NCBI GenBank assembly: GCA_030248295.1
Contig: JASANH010000411.1
Location: 1-64,000 of the forward strand
Direction: 5' to 3'
From: Mesodorylaimus sp. YZB2_4
Lineage: Eukaryota > Nematoda > Enoplea > Dorylaimida > Dorylaimidae
Length of the DNA stretch: 64,000 nucleotides
Part shown: positions 23,201-35,530 of the stretch, one piece after another
How the letters are laid out: the number at the start of each line of letters is the position of its first letter
Position numbering within the stretch: position 1 is the stretch's first letter
Made by a program: the position numbers and the translations under genes
The notes under the pieces: generated by a model
Database searches by the model: none
Seen by the model: only the letters and a program-made list of their open reading frames with translations
Told to the model about the DNA's origin: nothing

Positions 23201-24845
23201 CGGACCTGGCAGCCGTCATCAAGGTGTCATACCGGCCAGACTTACCGTTTGCCAACGCCATTGTTTCCGAGCCCTTTTCAAATGGAGTCCACAGTCGTCG
23301 ATAGGTGGAGGGAGGCCCAAACTGCGGGTGCGCAAACGTGCGACGGCTGACCACGAGCTATGCACGACGACTAAATCCTCGTTGAGGCTTGGAAAATTCG
23401 ATCGTCGACTCAACTGGAAACACCGGTCCATGTAATTGTAAAGCAGTCAATACTGCGGCGCAAAAAACGAGTGCACAACAGTAAGGCGGTCAACAAGAGC
23501 AGAATCATGCAGCAGCATGCTTCGAAGTTTTTAGTGATCACGAGAAAGTTCTATCACTGCAGTCGATGCCTGGGCATGGAACAGGGCAGACAGATGATAA
23601 ACAACAAGCAGCCGAACATCCCCGTTTTCTGCTCGAAATCAGCGCAGCTTATCACATCATGACTTCAGAACTCTTATCCGTGACAAAAATACTAAAATTG
23701 CTCGATTACGGATTCACAATTGTCACTTGCAGTTGACCTGAGACCGATTTTTCTTCGCTAAAGTACATTCCAGCTAGTACAAAAGGGACAGGATGGCAGA
23801 TTTTGTACGTGCAGTAAAGCTGTGCGACGGCCTAGGGTTTTCCGAAGTTTCTACATGGAAAGGCATGGTTATATACTTTCTTAAACAGCTTTAACCCTTA
23901 CGTAGTTGGTGTCCAGAGACCCAAGACAGGGCGAAATGGCTTTCTCTGCACATCTCGACAACTGGCTAGTATTATTCAAAATCGTTTTATAGGATCATAA
24001 CTTGATAGGTAGGACATGCTAGTACCAAAAATTATCAAAATCTATTACGCGGCTCTACAATTGCGGCCCAAAAACTCCAAAAAGTGCACAAAAAGAATTA
24101 TGACTGCAATTGAAAAGTGAGACGTACAAAAGGAAGAACTATCTTCTAGCACAGGCATCGTACACTTGCAACTTGATGCTGCTCGGACCTGCTAAGGGTT
24201 TTAAGCATCCATAGCCAACTTTCGTCGGACCCCAAATTTTGATTTTCTTCTAATGGTTTCTGGATGAAATTTTATAAAAATTTTAACGCGATGTCACTTT
24301 TGTAATGTACATATTCTAGTAGGAATGTTGAGGTTCGCGTTGCACCAAACTGAATTTTCTACTTTCATAAACTGCACACAAAAGCACTTTTTTCTGCGTA
24401 AAAGATTCTCCATGACACATTCACTTTGGCCTGTCGTGAACCGAATGGCATCTCCCAACGGAGCATGCACACAGAACTGCTCACTCGACAAATGTTTTCG
24501 AAACAAATGCTGTGTGTATGTCATACATGATTGATGAAATCCCGCACACATCTCGATTGATTTCTCGCGCGCACATATTCGCTTGCAAGACCAGCTGGCT
24601 TCAAGTCAAAACAGGGAGCGGTGTGCACAGGCGTGCATGTTGGCACCAGCCAGCAGAAGCGGCAGTCCAGGCTCGCCCAGACGCGACGAGGCAGGCCTGA
24701 CGTTTTGCACCGGATAGTCAGAGAATCTGGGCGATTACGGGTGGGTCGTTGTTGTTATTCTGAATCGAGACAAAGTTTCGAAATATCCGGTTTTGCTTAA
24801 ATTCTTATTTTCCAGATTCTCAATCGGTGATTTGCTGTGCAAAAT
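20212..24845. other. spacer between head-to-head AGL copies; shared 5' leader at each edge
   Basis: Both AGL copies are preceded by the same block, TTTTGCTTAAATTCTTATTTTCCAG, at about 20259-20283 (minus) and 24793-24817 (plus). It ends in a perfect acceptor 28-50 nt upstream of the ATG, consistent with a 5'-UTR intron or a trans-splice site. The duplicated unit extends only slightly beyond it. The remaining 4.5 kb contains one MITE-like element (22797-23204) and no recognisable gene. A bidirectional promoter arrangement is possible but not shown. Confidence 0.6.
22797..23204. mobile_element. MITE-like element with TCCGACAT(C/T)(G/A)GGTA termini
   Basis: The left terminus TCCGACATCGGGTA and the right terminus TACCTAATGTCGGA are inverted with two mismatches. 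Subterminal CCCGAACCCGACCC-type strings occur on both sides. The length is about 410 bp and there is no coding capacity. The superfamily is unknown; flanking target duplication was not obvious. Confidence 0.65.
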
Positions 24846-27800
24846 ATGGCTCCATCGCAAACAAGAATCTTGACTTTGAATAAAGGAGAACATCAGGAAA
24901 AATTTTTATTTCGTTTAGAAAAAGGTCAGTTTTTACATTTTTACAGAGAAATAATGAATGTAATTTGGACTCAAAAATTTGCATAAAAATGGCGTTTGTT
25001 TTCCAGGATGGGCCATAAGATTTGTTTTGGGTCCGAGTTTGATGGGACACAAAATCCGTTTATTTTCCAATCATCCACCATCCGCTTCGACCACAGATAA
25101 AGCGAAATCTGCTCGATTCGTGCGCAGTGAATTCCACGAAATAGCGTGGACGCAGGGCAGCAAATTAAAACATGACGATTTAGATAAATATGCCGAAATA
25201 AAATTATGGCTGGCCGGCCCGTTCAGCTATTTCTTTCTGCTGGATAGCGAGTAAGACTTTGGGTGCTTAAAAATTATTGGTGACATTGATACTACAAATT
25301 TTATGGCCTAAAACAGGATTTTAAAAATTTAAAGCTGGCATTTGTTGGCTCACAATCAGAGACTGAGATATATAGATTAGATTCAAGATGGATTTTTGAA
25401 AATATGCCATAAGATTATCAAAAAATGGTTATTTTCTCTGGTTAATTTTTTTTAAACGGGGAAGCTATCTTGCTTTTCACCACTGTCGCTGGTGTCACAG
25501 CGTCATAGGGGACTGTGCACTTCCTCTGAGAGTAATCGATGCCACTTGACGTTCAAGAGATTTTCAAAAAGTTCTTTCGAAGCTGGCAGAAGGCGGAACT
25601 TACAGGACATATTTTCACAATTGCTTCTTGTCAAGCTCAAGTTCGGAAGGCGAAAACTTTTTTGCGCTGAGCTTTTTGAGAGAGACCGTCTGCTATAGTT
25701 TTTAGGGATCTTTCAGCTGTCAGGCAAAACAGTGTCCACATTGTATGCATCAAGGGATCCGTTGTGTGAAAACGATATACTGTTCAAACTCTGCAAAGAA
25801 ATGTGGCACTTGTTCCAGTTTCATTTTTGCTTCAAGTTTTGGTACATTCGGTGTGCAAACGGGTCTTGGCATCTTGCCAGACGAAAAGTGCTGCATTTGC
25901 ACACAGGATTCGTAACATGTAAAATATAGTTTCAGATCGGTGTTTCCTCATCAGGTGCGTTGGATGGGCCGCCCCCGGCAATGCTAGAGACAAAGTTTTG
26001 TGCATTACAAATATGCTGCAGTTTGCAATAGATAAAACAAGTTTTTTTAAGACTCGAAACTGTTCTGTTTTTTAGCGATGTCAAAGATCCGAATGGTTCA
26101 GGATATTTCCAAGTGCATCCAGTGCTGACTGTGGGTCCGAACGATGAGCAACTGTTCTTGGACGGTATTCAATGCCAGACACTCATCTCGAAGTTGCTGG
26201 GCCCCTTCCCGACCTGGGAAGCCCGACTTCGTGTGGCCAAAGAGTCCGGCTACAACATGGTCCACTTGACACCCACTCAACAATTGGGCATTTCCAACAG
26301 CGCGTACAGTTTGTCCGATCAACTGAAGTTCAGTTCGGCCTATAGCACGCCCGATGCCACGTTCACATACGACGACCTGAAAAAGTTGGTGGACAAAATG
26401 AAGAACGAATGGAAGGCAAGAAAAAGACCCTTAAAACCGTGTATAGACACTTTATCCTCGCTTTTCCAGCTGCTTACGGTTTCGGACGTGGTTTGGAATC
26501 ACACATCGAAATGTAGTCCATGGTTGAAAACGCACCCAGAATGTGGCTATAATTTGCAAAACTCGCCCCACCTGAGGCCCGCCTTCCTGCTGGATAGAGG
26601 CTTGTATCACTTCGGTCAGCAAGTGGCAGAGAATAAATGGGAACATCGGGGACTGCCGGCCCTCATTTGCGAGGAACGGCATTTGGAAGTAAGTACATTA
26701 AAAAGCGTGGAAGATTTTAGTTCCTGGCCATTTAGGAATGCAGTAGGTATAATTAGAACTTCTCGCACTGACATTATTTTCTCCTGTGCTGCATAGCGAA
26801 CCACTATTTATCGAACCTTATCTTGATCACATCAAAACGTTATTCGCTCTAGTCTCGCGCTTTCTTTAAGCAGCCTCTAGTTCTGCGCAATGGAAAACTA
26901 ATTGTAAGCCTTGAGCGGGAGTCGAACTCATGGCTACTGGAACTTGGTACCCTGATCCGGCTGTACTAGGCGTGGGTTCGATTCTTTCTGCGGGCAGATG
27001 TTTTGTTTGTCTAATTTCTAGACACGTTAGGCAGTTACAGTGTCCGAATCCTGGCATTGAAGTATTGGTTGCTAATATTCTGAACTTTCAGGCACTGCGC
27101 GCCATATTGCAAGAAGAGGTGATACCCAATCTCAAATTGCACGAGTTCTACCAAGTGAACGTGGATGAGGTGACAAAGAAGTTTGCTCAAGAATTGGAAA
27201 GTAGGAAGAGTTTTTAACCTCTAAGCGAAAAAGTAATTAAATACTGTTGCAGATTTGAATACGGCATACACGGAAAAACAGTCATTTCCGCCCACCGACG
27301 TGTGTCTGACAATTGTTCAAGATCCCGAATATAAACGTTTCGGCTCGACCGTCAATTTTGCTCTCGCATTAATGATTTTCAATAAGCCAGGGTAAGTCCC
27401 TATTTTAGCACCATAACCAAACTTGCCCTTTTCCGTCTGTAGCTCTTCAGATTTTTGATCCATGCCAGTTTTTCATGCGTTTTTCAGGTCGCCGGGAGTG
27501 AGCGAAGGCGATCGCAAGAATCAGTGCATTCATGAATTTCGTCAAAGACTTGTCGAATTAAACAACGAAGCTGCAGGGCGGACGTGGGAGCACATGTGCA
27601 TCGCAATCAGTGCTATCATTGGGCATGTGCGCTACGAACGTGTTGATGGTCATGGCCCGCGTTATCAAGACTACACTGAGGCACATCCTCTACTGACCAG
27701 GTGAGGGGACGCAATGTTGGTGTAGTGACGATGTTATCGAGAGCAAGTGTAATGTTGCTTTCCACAATGAGTATGGGAAACAGGGGTTGCGACTCACGTT

Positions 27801-30800
27801 TTCATTGTACCAATGCGGTGTTGGGTGTGCGAGGTGCAACCCTCACGCTCCATGGTGGAAACAGTTTACCAACCTTTTTACACAAGCCACTGCACATGAG
27901 CAGGTAGATTCATGGCCATACTTCTAAACATGTGCATTATATGATGCAATGTGATATAGTTACGCAATGGTGGGTGAGGGGCACGCTATAGGATCACATA
28001 TTTGTCAAGTAAATGGAGAAGTTGGAATTCTATGATATTTTTAAACTTTTTAATTTATGCACTTTATTTCCGTTTTGACCACGGTCTTTTGAAATCGATG
28101 CTCCTATGGTATATATGCATGCGCTTCACAAAGAGAGTGTGATCACAAAGTTACACTACTTCGTATTAAACTTTTAGCTACTTCAAATTCGACAACAAGG
28201 GATCAACTATAGCTACGGATGAGCAGTTCATGTACTCAGCTGACAACGTGCATGCCATGGCTTTCAATGGCTGGGTCATGAGCGACGACCCTTTGAATAA
28301 CTTCGCCGAACCTCATTCGATGGTAAGTGTAATTATTTCGACGATCCTACATAAGCAGTGACCTGCTTATCTTTTTTGAAGACTATCGAGGGATTGCTTT
28401 GCACCGTGGCGGCAATATCCAGACACGGTTACGTGCAATTTACAAACTTGTACAAAGTTTCCAGACACTTTTTAAATTTGAATCTTTGGACCTTTTGCAA
28501 ATTAAGGAACGCATACCGTTTAGCCTGAAAACATGGGGTCAGGGCGGCTTTTTGCAACCTTGCCAGGCATGCGTTGCATAGAGTGTGCCTGCATCGACCG
28601 ATCCGACCCTCAGCCCGGATCCCGTACTCGATCCGATCCGGCTAATCTGATCCGATCCTAACCGATCCCAAACCAAAACTGCGCACAAAAGCCTGCACAG
28701 TCATTGTTCAACTCGGAGCTCAGATTATTTTATATTTCATAATTTCTACCATAAACGACAAATCTCTTTTCTTCTTCAGAGAAGCGAAAGCCCATTTTTT
28801 AGACAAAGATTTGAGGATTTGAATTGAATATTAGAGGATTTAAAGAGGATTAGAGGATTTAAGGAAGGGAATTGGAATCATAGGAGGTTTTTAAGGATTT
28901 AGAGTGTGCTGGGAACCCTGCTTTCAGATTGTATCGCAGAGAATGTAGCATACGCGTGTCTTACAGGCAGGTACTGCGCGGCAAATTTGAAGCGGTGGCC
29001 CTGCAGTCGGATCGGATCGGGAACCGATCCACCCCAGATCGGTGGATCGGTCGATGCTGGGAGTGTGGCCGACTGAAGTCGGCGGGATAAAAGCTCCGTC
29101 TGGAGTAGGCAAGTCATGCGATTATACCTGCCTGAGACATCAACCTGATAGGTTGACGTCTCCCAGCCAGGGGAGAGTATCGATTACTCCCTCCCACTCG
29201 CCGTGTCCCACCAGGCACGAGGTTTACTGTACATTCCTCCCATTGCCAGAAGAAGCGACGACCCCGTAACGTCTTTGGTGGCCGCAGCCTTCCCTCCCGA
29301 GGGGGGTAGCACCGTACACTGCTTTCGCAGTGTGTGCGGTACCTGACCACGCCGATGGCTAGCCGACAGGTTACTGGCTGTTCGGACGAAACGCCCAAAC
29401 TCTGACGAATATTGGCGCGCCCAGCGGTTCGTCAAGCTCAGGCATTAAGACCTTCCGCTTCCCTACAGTGTAGATACCCTTGTCGTGTCTTGAGCTTGCC
29501 ATGCCAGTTGTGAATTCAGTACACTTCACGAACATTCTCAGGTCTACTTTCGCCGTGAACTGATCTGCTGGGGCGACTGCGTGAAATTGCGATATGGCGA
29601 CAAGCCCGAAGATTGTCCATACCTATGGGATCACATGACCAAGTATGCGCGCTTGACGGCTGAGGTGTTTCACGGAGTCCGGCTGGACAATTGCCACAGC
29701 ACGCCCATTCACGTGGCGGAAGTATGTCGATTCATGTTTCGTAAACCTGTGGTGTTAACAGACGTGCACTCTCGTATTTAGTATCTGTTAGACGAGGCAC
29801 GCAAAGTGCGGCCAGAATTATACGTTATTGCTGAATTGTTCACGCGCAGTGAAGATATCGATAACATTTTCGTCAATCGATTAGGCATCACGTCGCTGAT
29901 AAGAGGTAAGTGGGACTGGACCGATGATAGTCTGCTTCAACAACTTGTTCAGTTCATCTCATTCTTAGAAGCCCAAGCAGCCTGGGACGCACATGAGCAA
30001 GGCCGATTGGTTTATCGCTACGGTGGAGATCCGGTGGGTGCATTCATACAACAACCTGTACGACCGCTAGCACCAAGCATTGCGCACGCTGTATTCAACG
30101 ATTTGACGCACGATAACCAATGCCCAGTCCAGGTGAGTGAAATTCTCGTAAGCTGATTTTCACGCACAGGTTGTGACAAAGTGTGCGTCCTGATAGGCCT
30201 CGCCGGCTTTACTAGACTAGAATACTAAGACTGACTAAACGGAGGAACGACCTCAAACAGTTCGCAGGGGCTGTCTGTTGGATTTGACCGTGTGCAGGTG
30301 ACTAACAGCTTAGGCATACCATGGGATCGCATGGCTCAACCAGAAAGGAGGTTTTGACAAGTCTGCTGTATGGGCAGAGTCGCTTAAAATGCAACTTCGA
30401 GTAGGAGCTTAGCAGCCAATTCTTTCAAACAACCGAAACGAGCCTCGACCCTGCCCCCACAGAGAGAGGTACCCCAGCTACTCGACCTAGAACCAGTGTA
30501 TGCGGAGATGAGGGCTTTACAGTTTGGGCAATGCGAAACCCACTAAAGAGTAACTTGCTTCACAATACTCTGCACAGGTACCGTGAAGAGAATCGGTTGC
30601 CAGTCGAGCCTTGCGCACCTGATATAAGATCGAGAGAGCTAGAGATTAAGCCTCAGTCCAAGTTTAAGTTCAAGCCTAGTAGGTTTAGGTTTTCCCATCT
30701 GCTTTTCGCTTTCTTATTAACGAATTGCGACCAAGTCGTTACCATCACATAGTGAGCATACCTGTGTCATGGGGTGTAATAAAACTTAAATTCCTGCACC

Positions 30801-33800
30801 TAATCATTTCAGACGCGCACTGTTTTCGACTTGTTCCCTACGTCAGCCATCGTCTCCATGGCCGCCTGCGCCACAGCCAGCAGCCGTGGATACGACGAGT
30901 TAGTACCATACCATGTGCATGTGGTCAGTGAGAAGCGCCTGTACTGTGCGTGGACCGAGTCCGAGGACGACTCGTGGGAGAAGGGTGAAGGACTGGTCAA
31001 TATGAGTTCGGGCATTATCGCGGGCAAGCTGGCCCTGAATCGACTGCACTACGAATTGAGTGTCGGCGGGTTCAGCGAGCTGTTTGTGGACCAAGTGGCC
31101 GAGGACGTGGTGGCAGTAACCAGGCACAACCCGACTTCCCATCAGAGCGTCATCCTGGTGGCCAGAACGTGTTTCAAACCGGAAAATGTGGGAAGAACAT
31201 CGCACGTGAAGCCGCTGCGTGTTGCTGGTAAGCACGATTGTGACCTCAGGCTAAGGACACAATGCCAGGCAAGGACACGCATTCTCCCTCGCCCAAACAG
31301 AACACGCTACAGTACAAATACAACTTAATACGACTGGGTCCGTATTACTGAAGGGCGTGACCAGCGAAGCTTTTGCACCACGCCTGACCCCAGGGCAGCC
31401 TACCAAGTCTTTCGACCTAGTTCATGGCTGAAACGTCCCCCTAACGGGTGACGCTCCCAGGTGCCGGCTCCGCGCAGAGTATCGACTGCCAGTCGAGCCT
31501 CTACAACATGACGATTATGGGAGAGTCGACCATCACAAGAGTCTTTTGGGAGAGTTCTGTGGAGCACACAGACTGCATTAACCCCACACCATGGACATAA
31601 CACCATCATCCTTGGTGGCCATTTTGAGTCTCTTAATCAGAAATAAAGTCTGACCGTTTGACAATAACTGAATTTAAAGAGTGATAAGATGGGTGGCCAG
31701 ATAGCCAGGGTGATTGGAAACAGTTTGCCACCCGGTTCAGTCGCAGTCCTTGTTTCAGGCACTGTGGACGAAGTGATATTGGAAGCTCGTCTCGTCCTCG
31801 AACCACGAGACCCGCAGCACGGTCCGAAGGATACCAGTCGGCCCAAGGCCAGCAAGAAGTGGCCCGGAGCTGACAAGTACATTCTGGGGACACCTGACTA
31901 TTTTCTGGACATTCGCGAGCACGTCAAGTAAGCACTGGCAATGAGCTTGGATGACAACACGTCATCTCTGACCTCTTACAGCTTGATCAACTCTGACATG
32001 GTCGAAGTGAATGGCGACACTGGTGGTCGCGAAGTGGAAGTTGAATTTTCAAATTTCCCGCCAGGGGCTGTGGTTGCTATTAGGTAAGGTGTCATCTCAG
32101 GTAATCGGAATTTATCGCCACACACCAGGGGCCCTGTGTATACGTACATAGGTGGCAAGCCGCCCCGGTATTGCGAGGACAGTGTCCAGTTTATCGACAC
32201 CACAATTTTTCTGCAGTTCATCACGAGTACCCACAGGGCAGGGAACGCGTTGCACTAGCCAAATTGGACACAGGCCTGGGTAATGATCAAGACAGAGTAC
32301 CTAGCGATGAATTGCAAATCCGCGTGTTTCCCCAACTCAATCAGAGGCAATGCCATAGAAGCCCTTTTCTTGCGTGCGCTGAGATTTCTGCCCTGAAAAA
32401 TCATTCTTTTCCAGAGTGTCCATGTTCCACGATTCTCGCCAGGCCATTTTGAATCTACGCCAGGGCCTGATGCAGTTTGGATATCGACTGCGATCCCTGA
32501 GTGGCGGCAACTTGAAGTTGTCCTCCCCCTCGTCGCCGAACGCATCAGTGTCGCAGGGCGATGATCTGCGCTCGATCGCTGGTCGCATGAGCCTGCAGGA
32601 CATGAACATCGCCCTCTTCCGTTGCCACGAGGAAGAGGAGGACGACGGACTGGGCGGGGGCGCCTACAATATTCCCGGCTTCGGTTCATTCGTTTACTGC
32701 GGGTTGCAAGGTGATGGGAAGGCCCTTTCTGCTCTGAGCAGGCTGTGGCATAGCTTGCCGACCAACTTCAGTACTCATCCACCTGTGCTTCTTTCAGGCC
32801 TGGCAGTCTACTTGACCGATATCCGCCTGAAGAACGATCTGGGCCATCCCATATGCGGCAACATCCGCATGGGCAATTGGCTTGTCGAGTACATCGGCAG
32901 GCGGTTGCTCCATCATGCTGGCACCCGAGATGTGAGCCCCGACTTCCTGACCTTTTAGAAAGATCCTTGGTCTTGTGCGAGTAAGGGGTTCTTGTTTCAG
33001 CTTGGCAACTGGCTCATCGCAATTTCAGAAAAGTACGCTCTCATACCCGATTATCTGCGACCCTGCTACTTTGACGCGTTGGTCACGGGCGTCTACAATG
33101 TCCTTCGAGATGCTGCCTGGCACAAAATGTCAGAGTAAGTAACTTAGAATGTGACAATTTTCTGAATCCGTCCCGCATAACAGACTTTGGACGTTGGAAA
33201 TTTCGGCTGGCCGCCTATTCAGTTTTGTGCCTTTCATTACTGACAGTCATTGTTTACCCATCGACCAAGAAAATGCGTGCACTTGCACGATATTCTTGCC
33301 GAAGCGGCACCTGATAGCATCGCCTCGGCAGATAGACAGTCATCCCACCTCATGACCCTCGTTTGATTGCATGGATTCCCAGCCCGCCAATTTTTCAAAT
33401 CTCCTTTCCAGATTCGTCCAAGAAGGCAGCTTCTTCGTTCGATCATTGTCCCTGAACACGCTGGCATTCTGCGCCTTCTCCAAGAACGCCGATCTCCCCA
33501 AACTGTCGGACAAAATTCGGCCGCCCCTGCCGCCGACTCGTCTGATTGGGGAGACTGGCCAACGGGAGCAGGCGTGCGTCACGATCGCCGCTGGTCTGCC
33601 CCACTTCTCGCGTGGTCTGTTCAGGAACTGGGGCCGAGACACGTTCATCGCCCTTCCCGGCGTCCTCTTGGTTCCGGGACGCTTCGACGAGGCCAGGTGA
33701 GTCCGCTCTGCTCTGACATGGTGAAACAACTGCGAGACGCTCGGCGCTCAGCTTCTCGCCAGTGGTGACGTCTGACTGCCAGGACAAAGTCTCAAATTCG

Positions 33801-35530
33801 TGTTTGTCCAAGACCCCCTGTTTTCAGATTCATCATCTTGGCGTTCGCAGGCACTCTTCGCCACGGCCTGATTCCGAATCTGCTGGGTGGCGGGGCGTTC
33901 GCCCGCTACAACTGCCGCGATGCCGTCTGGTGGTGGCTGCACGCCATCAAATCCTTCTACGAGGCGGCCGGGGAAGAAGCGGGGGATAATTTGCTGAACG
34001 ACACTGTCCGCAGACTCTACCCGAACGACGACGCCGTGGCGGGGCAGGCGGACAAGGACGAGCCGTTGCATGCGACGATGCAAGAAGCGCTGCAGAGACA
34101 TTTCCAGGTGGGATTGCTGCAGTTGTTGAAAAACATGCTTTTGTGCTGACACCTGCCCGAGTGCAATATTTTTTCCTTTCCAGGGTATCGATTTTATCGA
34201 ACGCAATGCCGGGCATCAGATCGATGAGCACATGAAGCAGGAGGGATTCCACGTGCAGGTCGGTGTGGACAAGGAAACTGGCTTCGTTTTTGGCGGCAAC
34301 GAATGGAATTGCGGCACGTGGATGGACAAAATGGGCAGCTCGGATCGCGCTGGGAATCGTGGACGACCGGCCACACCCCGCGATGGCAGTGCAGTCGAGT
34401 TGGTGGGACTGAGTGCCGAGGCCGTGCAGTGGTTGGCCAAACTGTCGGCGGCTGGCAAATATCCTCATAGCGGCGTGACAGCGAAGGACGGTGAGCAGTT
34501 TACCCACAAGGACTGGTTTGTAGTGGGACAGTTGTGCAGAGTAATCTGAGACAGTCTCAACTTTCCAATCCTTCAAAGCAGCTGAAATTTCAAACACTCT
34601 TCTCCAAGATTTGCTTCCTTCAGAAAAATCTGGCGCTGAAATAGTTTGGTCCTGGTCCGACTGGTTCAACAAAATCAAGGCGAATTTCGAGACTCATTTC
34701 TGGATCCCCAAAGATGCGCCCGACGCCACTTCGCCGGAGGCCCAGAAGCCCGGAAGCGAGGCCAAGTACGTCAACCAACGGGGCATATACAAGGACTCGC
34801 ACAAGGCCACGCAACGCTGGACGGATTACCAGTTCAGACCCAACTTCCCCATCGCCCTCACAGTGGTAAGCGGGTCGATGTCAGCCCGTGGTCAGCTCGT
34901 TATTTTGTGTTCTTGCAGGCTCCCGATCTGGTGAAACCAGAAAACGCTCTGGCCGCGTTGGAGTTGGCCGAAGAACGTTTGAAGGGTCCGTTGGGGATGA
35001 GGACGTTGGACCCGGGCGACTGGAATTATGACGGCTTCTACGACAACTCGGACGACTCCGGGGAAGCCAGAAGGGCGAAGGGATTCAATTATCATCAAGG
35101 ACCGGTCAGTTTGCCTGGTTTTGGTTTTTGGGTACTTGAATGTGACTCTATTTCCAAGAATCTTTCAGGAATGGGTGTGGGTGATGGGTTATTACTTGCG
35201 GGCTAAACTGGCCATCGGATGGCGGTTGCGTTCCTCGAAGAGCGATGTGTGGGAGAGGATGATCGCCAGTGTGCAGCAGACTTTGTCCAACCATCTGACC
35301 CATATTCAAAGCTCGACTTGGCGATCCTTGCCTGAATTGACGAATAAGGTGAGGAAATTTGAGAGCTTTGGTCTGTATTTTGCTTTGCAATTGAAGATAA
35401 TTTCCTCTTCCAGGACGGTGTGACCTGCCCTGGCAGTTGCCCAGCTCAAGCCTGGTCGGTCGGCTGCATCCTGGAGGTCATGCAAGATTTGAATAAATAC
35501 GAAGCGAACAATGTCACCAAGTCTGCTTAA
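24846..35530 (+). CDS. AGL: glycogen debranching enzyme copy B (4-alpha-glucanotransferase / amylo-alpha-1,6-glucosidase)
   Basis: Cytosolic bifunctional enzyme that moves maltotriosyl units and then hydrolyses the alpha-1,6 branch of glycogen. Twenty-four exons join in frame to 1600 residues (human 1532): 24846-24924, 25007-25250, 26076-26415, 26470-26688, 27092-27200, 27253-27391, 27488-27700, 28178-28322, 29542-29721, 29782-29905, 29969-30132, 30813-31227, 31759-31927, 31982-32083, 32415-32710, 32798-32931, 33001-33134, 33412-33696, 33828-34107, 34184-34490, 34624-34865, 34919-35104, 35169-35348 and 35414-35530. The transferase half shows [11 protein letters not shown] (nucleophile Asp about 545), [11 protein letters not shown] (acid/base Glu about 574) and LTHDNQCP, with the same 29-residue spacing as human. 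The glucosidase half shows [28 protein letters not shown] and FNYHQGPEWVW. All introns are GT-AG except intron 3 (GC-AG). This is the presumably functional copy. Confidence 0.97.
26416..26469 (+). other. GC-AG mini-intron 3 of AGL copy B
   Basis: A 54-nt in-frame segment, GCAAGA to TTTTCCAG, splitting the exon between the KNEWK and LLTVSD segments. It is stop-free, so spliced and retained forms both keep frame. Family conservation (human reads directly through this join) favours splicing. Confidence 0.75.
26895..26975 (-). repeat. tRNA-related sequence in AGL copy B intron 4
   Basis: On the minus strand an A-box-like TAGTACAGCCGG is followed about 30 nt later by a B-box-like AGTTCGACTCC, ending in a GCTCAAGGC tail. 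This is consistent with a degenerate tRNA or a tRNA-derived SINE head. A complete cloverleaf could not be folded convincingly by eye. It is absent from the equivalent intron of copy A. Confidence 0.4.
28591..29057. mobile_element. foldback MITE in AGL copy B intron 8
   Basis: The termini GCATCGACCGATCC and GGATCGGTCGATGC are perfect 14-bp inverted repeats. Subterminal GATCCGATCC-rich blocks are also inverted. The interior is AT-rich with GATTAGAGGATTT-like short repeats and no coding capacity. Copy A intron 8 (364 nt) lacks it. Confidence 0.8.
29078..29215 (+). repeat. repeat family R3, copy in AGL copy B intron 8
   Basis: It shares, with gaps, AAAGCTCC(G)TCTGGAG, ATTATACCTG, CATCAACC, CAGCCAGGGGAG and TATCGATTACTCCC with 36340-36460. 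A tail block CTCCCACTCGCC(G/A)T(G/A)TCCCACCAG recurs near 57525-57551. This suggests a dispersed SINE-like family of at least three copies in the window. Confidence 0.65.
31326..31499 (+). repeat. repeat family R2, single copy in AGL copy B intron 12
   Basis: Inverted relative to the R2 copies at 12106-12281 and homologous in position (intron 12 of the duplicated gene). It contains TAATACGACTGGGTCCGTATTA (a near-palindromic start), GAAACGTCCCCCTAACGGGT and the GACTGCCAGTCGAGCC end. Confidence 0.8.

Noticed and set aside
26895-26975. Functional tRNA gene in AGL intron 4
   Set aside because: A and B boxes are present, but I could not build a paired acceptor stem and anticodon arm, so it is listed only as tRNA-related sequence.
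32152-32413. Open frame with [19 protein letters not shown] between AGL exons 14 and 15, also in copy A
   Set aside because: Although open in both copies, joining exon 14 (AG) directly to exon 15 (A-GTG) gives [12 protein letters not shown], which matches the family. The segment is intron 14.
32932-33000. In-frame TAG after exon 16 of AGL copy B, absent in copy A
   Set aside because: The stop falls inside intron 16; the GAT/GTGAGC donor precedes it, so it does not interrupt the coding sequence.
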